From Calocera cornea HHB12733 (lineage: Eukaryota; Basidiomycota; Dacrymycetes; Dacrymycetales; Dacrymycetaceae): a stretch of DNA of 64,000 nt. Below the pieces are notes generated by a model. The model saw nothing but the letters and a program-made list of their open reading frames with translations. It was not told the origin of the DNA and searched no databases. How positions within the stretch are numbered: position 1 is the first letter of the stretch; each line of letters opens with the position of its first letter. The stretch is taken from NCBI GenBank assembly GCA_001632435.1, contig KV423930.1, positions 117,170 through 181,169 of the forward strand. The letters run 5' to 3'. Made by a program: the position numbers and the translations under genes. Positions 58,086-64,000 of this stretch are shown here, piece after piece.

Positions 58086-61000
58086 GGATTCGGAGGCGCG
58101 CTCGTTGGGTTGAAACGCGTTGGGGCGATAAACTCTGCTTGGCTTTATAGCGCGGGCGAGGAGCGGGTGCGCGATGCGAGTCACGCTGCGGGTGGCGGCC
58201 GCGCGAGGGGGGCGGCGAAATAAATTGAGAGCCTGAGGCGGTTGCGGGATTCCTGTCTGCGGCTGGTAAGAAGCTGACGCGGGCTTGGCGGTGAGAAGCT
58301 GGGCGGGGCGGACTGCACGGCGAGGGAGGGGGAGACAGCGGGTGCCGAGACCAGGTGGACGACGCAGGGGCTTATGTATGTACCTCGCCCTACTCAGTCG
58401 GGCTCGCTGGGCCAGGAAGGGATTGGTGATGCGACCGACTCACGGGCGATGTCTTGCGCGCCCGCGCCTGGGAGCGCGCGCCGCTGCCGTTGCGCGATCG
58501 AGTTGGGTACTGCAGATAGCCGCTCTGCCGTGGAACGAGGGCCAAACAGAGACAGCGCGAAGGCCGAGGAGCGTCTGCTTGCCGAGAACGCAGGGGCAAC
58601 AGCGAACCAAGGCCCACGGCCAACCCGCCTTCTGCGCTTCGCTCCCACCCCTCAGCCTCTCTCCCGCGCTGCGCTTGTGTTGAAAGTGACGGAATTTCTG
58701 GGCGGTTCTAACGCGTCGCACGCCCCGATGCAGTACAGTACTGTAGGTTCACTCACGCCCGCGCGGCGCGCACGTTCGTCCCGCCCCTGCGGCGCCCTCT
58801 CGCCGACGAGGACAGCGAGTTTGCGCAGGCGCCCGGCGAGGCACAGCCAGAGCGCAATTACAATGACTGGCCTGCCTCCCCCTTGGCCTCAATCCAGGCA
58901 TGTCTATCAGTTGGCCGGGGCACTGGCCCGTCCTTAAATTTGCCCGACCCTGACTCGCCCTTCCCCTGCTTCTGACTTTCTCCGATCCCGCCCACTTGCG
59001 CCACCTGATTGGCCGAGCGCACCCTCCACGCACGTGCACCGAGAGCGCATTGCTCCCGATTGCCCAGATTGGCTGCGGGTCGGCGCCCGTGATTCGCGTG
59101 GGCTCGCAGTGGCGGTGCTCTAACCGGCGGCCTCCCCGGTCGACAGGAACGGCAATCCCCGCCTTCCTTGCACGATTCAGCGCTTCGTCCAGCCTGGTCC
59201 TGAGTTCCACAGAGGAGTGCCGCATTGGTGAGTGCAAAGTGCTCGCTCGCATTCGCAGGCTTGGCCCAGCCGTAGCGGCTTGGCAAGTGAGACAACGGCA
59301 GAATCGTCGGTCCAATCTCGGATGGAGGCGCGGGGCCGGCGTTGACCGCAGCGTCGTCTCACCCCAAAGCGTCCGCCATCACTCCATGATCGGCAATGGA
59401 CGAGTCAGCGTCGCGTTCCGGCATAACAGGGACCCAGGCGCCGGCGGCGGGCAACCCCTCTTACGTCGCTGATCGCTGATGAGGTGCCCGCGCGTTGCGG
59501 GGTCCGGGCCACGCCGCGCGCCAAGGATGGCAACCCGGGGTTCGGCAGCCTTCCCGCCTCGCCCGCGCTGTTCCTCGCCGCAACGGGTGGACATGCCCGT
59601 CGCCCTGGCTCTCGGTGGCGAGGGGTTGAGTACCGAGCTATTTCGGATATTACTGCAGTTGACAACCATGTGTAACGTACATTAATTACCTTTGCTAGAA
59701 GTCTGCTGCGGGGTGGCGACGAGTCACTGGGAGGATTGACAGGGGGATCGGCAACCGGCCCCCGTCAGGGCACCGATCAGAACGCACGGCCGTTTCGAAC
59801 CGGCAATCGGCTCACCAAATGAACCGGTGCCATGGGCAGCCTTGGCAACAGTAACGACAGAAGGATGTAAGGTCCCATAACCAAACCAGAGAGGACGCTC
59901 GCTTGGCCCAGCCGGCGGACCCTGCTTCTCCTTCATCTTCTCGTGAACTCCGAAGAACGTCCTTGCGTCGTGCGACCAGAATGTAGTTCGGGCATAGAAG
60001 TAGTCGAGCATCAGTGGATGCGCTGCGGGTGCCAAGGTCGTCCTCGATATTGGAACTACGAGAGCCCGGCCGGCGTACAGTATCAGCTTGGCGCTTCGCC
60101 GATCCTGCCAGCAAGTGGCCAGCGACCCCGCTGAGTCTGAACTGGGTCGTTCGCTGCTTCTGCCAAGACGAAGAAGAGGGGCTGCCAAGATATGCGCGGC
60201 TCTCCGATGTGCGAGTATAGCCGCGCCTCGAGTGGATAGCCTTGTTCGCTCAGAGCAAGACGCACGGCCAGCGAAGGTCTCCGATGCAGCGTGTCCGGGA
60301 GTGGCATGCTCGGCGCTGCTTGAAGGCAGCCTGCATGTACCGCGCTGCCAAGCTGCAGAGCACCGACGTTGTAGCGAGCAAGAAGGCGCTTGGCATTCGA
60401 GCGAGCTCGACGGTGCTCACAACGTCGTGCTGCCCCGTTCGCGGTTCGCCACTTTTGTTCGATCCAACACTGCATGCCGCTGCCTGGACAGCGAGGGCCA
60501 TAGTAGCGGTGCGAAGGCGTCCATCCTGTGCTCCCCCCCGTCGTAGCTGTTCGGTCAGTCACGGTGGCAGGTCGTGTGTATGGTTCTCGCTTACTATGAT
60601 GCAGCGGTCCTTGGCGCCAGTAGTTGACGGGGGACTCGCACTTGGCACGAGGTGTGATTCCACAGTTGGTAACACTCTCGTCCCGACCGTGGAGCTATGT
60701 TCCACCCAGCTCGCTCGCTGCGAATAGCATGATCGTGCCACGAGCAGGCCCTGGGAATCACGTGGCACCACGTTGGACGTTCCTTGCAAATGTGGAACCA
60801 CCACGCCTTCAGAGCACGTGATGTGATCGAAGCCAGTACTCCTCCGGCGAGCCGGCAGCCTGCCGGCTGAATCGTGGTAGACCCAACATGATGTGCCTGA
60901 GGGACAGCATGAGGTCCATGCGGCGGCCCTGTGATTAGCAGAGAAAGCTCCGGAGACGATGATGAGCACGGGGCACGAGGGCCATACAGATTCATGGGCC

Positions 61001-62627
61001 AATACAGCGTGAGCCATGTCCGAAAGAAGCAACCAAGAGCGCCGGAGGAACCAGATAAGAGGGTGAGAAGGCTATTTGGAGGGAGTGGACAATGACGCGC
61101 ATGCAGGGAAATCACGGGGATGGAACGGGGGAACTTTATGACATGCATGCGTTCGGACCTTTATGCCGTTATTGACTGGCCTGTTGAGCTATCCCAGCAG
61201 CGACCGGGAATCCGGAGTAACAGTTGTAAGCACGGCTTGTTGATGTTCTTGTTGGATATCTATGCTCGCGACCGACCGGAGATGGGATATGCCGGCGTGA
61301 TTACGAGAATGGAGGTTGAGCCGGGAAATCGCGGCGATCGGTTGCATTGCGCGCCTCCCCATCGCCACGGCGTGAACAAGCACGGCCGAAGCTCTGAGTT
61401 CTTTGGATACCCGAGGGTGGAGGGCCGGGGCGCATATAACCCTTTCTTCCATTCCTGCGCACCGAGGGGGGGGTCTCAAGAAGCACAGGATATTGGACGG
61501 GAGAAAGAGGGGAGGGAGAGGATATGCTCCAAACATTGAGGTTAAGGTACGCGACATAGCGCGTCGGTAGAGCAGGGGCAGCAGGGCAAGGCACAAGGGA
61601 CAGGCAGGTCACGCCCCCCGCGCTGCCCGCCCGAACCGCGTCCCTTCCGAGTGCTTCTCTGCCTCCGCCTAGCGTTCCTGACGACGGAGGCAGGTTCACA
61701 CCGTCGCCCCGTCTGGCGGCAGACGCCATACAGTTCGGGCGGTCGGGCTGGCCTGCGTTCCTATGTCGCCCCTCGGGCTGCCCTGTGCGCCGCCAATTTA
61801 GGTTACGTTTGCCCCTGCCCCGTTGCTGCATTGCTATGGGGAAATGGGATATAGGCTTTGATTTGGCTTCAAGGGTAGCTGCCCTCTCATCACTACTCTT
61901 GCCTCGGTGCGCGCATTCGGAATGTTGGGAATTAATCATGGGGTATGTAGCGTGCATAACGAGGGCAGTTGTCGGGACTGTCAGCACGTACAATCAGCAG
62001 TCTAGATCTGTGAACAAACGAGTCTCGCATTATTACTGTGTTGCCACATTGGCAAGCAAGCTGTGTTGCATGCACTGCGCAGCCGTAGTAGGGGCGTCCC
62101 GTTTGCAGGGTTCTGTGCTTCTCCTCCGTCTCCGTGTGCGGGCTGGGTGCTTCCTTCGGTCGCGTTTGAATCGAATGGGACTCGCGTGCGCGCATTTTTG
62201 CCTCGTGCTCGCCTAGCCCCGCGCGTCGGTGCTGGCTGCGTTACCCGTTTGAGGGGCCGAGGGCGAACTTGAGAGGGAGAGTGCAGTATATACCCTTTCT
62301 TGCATGCCGACCGTGACGCACAGAAGCATGGTCGTTCGCGCTTCTTCTGCCCTGCCCTGCCTGCCCGCACTGCTACCTCACTCCTTCCTTCACTCTCCTT
62401 CCTTTCCTTCCAACATCTTCCTCCCATCCCTCCGCTCCCCCCTTTAAAATCATCCCCACCCCAAAGCATTTTCAACCCCCCCTGGACAGCTCACGTCGAC
62501 CATCCCCTGCCCCGCTCGAGTCGTCGTCCTCGCACGCTGCCCCCCTTCCCTGGCCAGCACACCAACCCCATTATACCCCACCACCGCATTCCTACTCTAC
62601 TACCCCTCACGATTCACGAGCTACTGT

Positions 62628-64000
62628 ATGGCGACACGGATGGCAATCTCCGCGGCAGGAATGAGCCCAGCAACGGGCAAAAAGGGCGGCGGCCAGAACT
62701 GCTTCCTCGGGCTCGAGTGGGCAGTCGAGGGCGTAAAAGCAGTCGTCGTCGACGAGCAGCTCGAGGTCGTCGGCAGCGAGGAGGTCCGCTTTGAGAGCGA
62801 GCTGCCCGAGTACGGGTGCGTCTTTCGCGTTCGTGTCACGGTGACTGTGGCTAATGACTGTTGCCCCTCTCTGCTCTCTCGCGCTTCTCGTCCGCTTTTT
62901 CGACACACGCGCACATCCCGCAATGCAGGACACGAGGGGGCGTATTAGTGTCGCATAATACATATGCACTCAACGTGCCTGTGGAAATGTACATAAAAGC
63001 ACTTGGTGCGCCCCGCTGCTCTTGTCCCCGCTGTCGCTGGCTGACGACGCACCCCAGACTTGCTTCTCACGAAGCTCACCCAGCTGTCGCTACCGCAACG
63101 CATTCGTTCAATATCCGGCTCGGCGCCTTCGCTGCTGCTGCCGACCACTTCCTTCCCTCCCGCCGTGACGCTCCCGGCACCGTCACAATCCCTGCACGCC
63201 GCGCTCAACCCGCTCCTCTCATATCCGCACACCCCATTACCGCATCCGCTCACATCGCCCGCGCACATCCCCGCCCTCCTCGCGTCCCTCCTCCCGTCTC
63301 TTCCCTCCCAGACCAGCGCCCTCACAACCCTGCCCTCCCTCCTCGTCTCCTTGCTCTGCGGTTCGTACGTCCTCCCGTCTGCCTCCGAGCTGGCAGCAAC
63401 CGGCGGGAAGCTGTGGGATAGCCAGAAATGCGAGTGGGACGAGCAAGGATTGCGCGAGCTCCTCCGCCTCGGCATGGGCGGGAACGACGACCTCGGGGAT
63501 GCACCAGCGCGGGTGAAGGAAATGATGCCGAGGTGCAACATGCCCGGCTCGCGGGAGGCGGAGGAGGCCGGTCGGATCGCACCATACTTCGTAACGCGCT
63601 ACGGGTTTTCGCCAGGTGAGCACATCCCCATCATGTGCTGGCGCTGCTCGGCGCAAGCATATCCCCGGTGCACGCGCACGGCACGCTGCGCCCACGCATG
63701 TTTCAGGGTTCAGGAGGCTGACGACGACTCTATAGACACCACCATATATGCATTCCAGCCGCCTCATATATCGTTCTATCTGTCCCTAGCGCCCTCGCCG
63801 ACAACCGGCGTTCTCGCCCTCGGCACACCAGACGTTCTACTCACGCCCCTGTCGGCAGTCCCGCTCCCTCCGCCGGTACCCAGATCCGCGCTTCAGCCCT
63901 CCGTCAACAGGGTGTGGGAAAGGGAGGATGCCAGCGTCGTCCCCCATCCTGCGGGCATTGGTGAAGGGTGGATAGCAGTGGTCGTCAGCTCGTATGGCGA
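62628..64000 (+). CDS. FGGY carbohydrate kinase (xylulokinase-like), degenerate active site, 3' truncated by window end
   Basis: Visible exons: 62628-62815, 62929-63005, 63058-63615 and 63736 to the window end (introns 113, 52 and 120 nt). The N-terminus matches fungal and animal xylulokinase: CFLGLEWAVEGVKAVVVDE, ELPEYGTRGGVLVSHNTY and MYIKALDLLL. Beyond that the family motifs decay. After RSISGSA the substrate motif QQHGS is absent and the protein continues in a Ser/Pro/Leu-rich stretch. The region of the catalytic Asp reads ELAATGGKLWD where active members have a DACG-type segment. The phosphate-binding region reads FQPPH in place of a GDN-type motif and LGTPD in place of LGTST. Overall order and length still follow the fold (YFVTRYGF, LALGT). 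This suggests a non-catalytic paralogue with a regulatory role, or a gene under relaxed selection. Frames stay open across all exons. Confidence 0.8.

Larger units (their letters stand above)
57731..62627. other. 4.9-kb gene-poor region
   Basis: Many overlapping ORFs of 60-190 codons exist on all frames, but none has a family motif or linked exons. Visible structure is limited to a TATA element, a TTTGGG-rich stretch (57884-57914), four GAATTC hexamers and a pyrimidine-rich leader before the FGGY gene (62340-62600). A gene with many small exons, a decayed gene or a long non-coding RNA remains possible. Confidence 0.5.

Overview
The window is a gene-dense piece of a GC-rich fungal nuclear genome, almost certainly a basidiomycete and probably a tremellomycete yeast. 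Evidence: about 55 short spliceosomal introns (mostly 46-135 nt) with CTGAC/CTAAT-like branch sites, CT-rich promoters, and a chimeric spermidine synthase-saccharopine dehydrogenase (SPE3-LYS9) gene, an arrangement reported from Cryptococcus and other basidiomycetes. Placement nearer to Trichosporonales or Tremellales is only a guess. All gene models were built by hand: donor, acceptor and reading phase were checked for every junction, and every spliced total except the partial genes is a multiple of three.

Layout. 0-7 kb: a WOPR (Gti1/Pac2) regulator with a long upstream region, then a secreted fungalysin metalloprotease. 7.7-13.5 kb: a large RhoGEF and the histone-fold repressor NC2-alpha. 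13.8-18.1 kb: the GINS subunit SLD5, an unrecognised 485-aa protein, and SUS1/ENY2. 18.5-25.9 kb: Elongator subunit ELP1 and an intracellular GH31 enzyme. 26.2-29.4 kb: an F-box protein and a GH5 beta-glucanase in a head-to-head pair. 30.6-34.1 kb: SPE3-LYS9. 35.4-42.4 kb: a 355-base assembly gap, then two convergent HMG-box genes separated by 3.6 kb without a gene. 44.4-51.4 kb: a GRDP-like protein and a 1303-aa glutamine/proline-rich protein with a helical N-terminus. 51.7-53.3 kb: a TIR element with perfect 359-bp inverted arms and an AT-rich core. 53.8-57.7 kb: endopolyphosphatase PPN1 and an unrecognised 272-aa protein. 57.7-62.6 kb: a gene desert. 62.6-64 kb: the 5' part of an FGGY xylulokinase-like gene that appears to have lost its catalytic motifs.

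The genes do not form one pathway. Several are core nuclear or gene-expression factors (NC2-alpha, SLD5, SUS1, ELP1), several handle carbohydrate, protein or polyphosphate (GH31, GH5, fungalysin, PPN1), and three are DNA-binding regulators of the kind that control fungal development (WOPR and two HMG boxes). The least explained items are the long-TIR element, the pseudokinase-like FGGY gene, the SUS1 introns that are both in frame and stop-free, and the perfect in-frame duplication at the SLD5 start.
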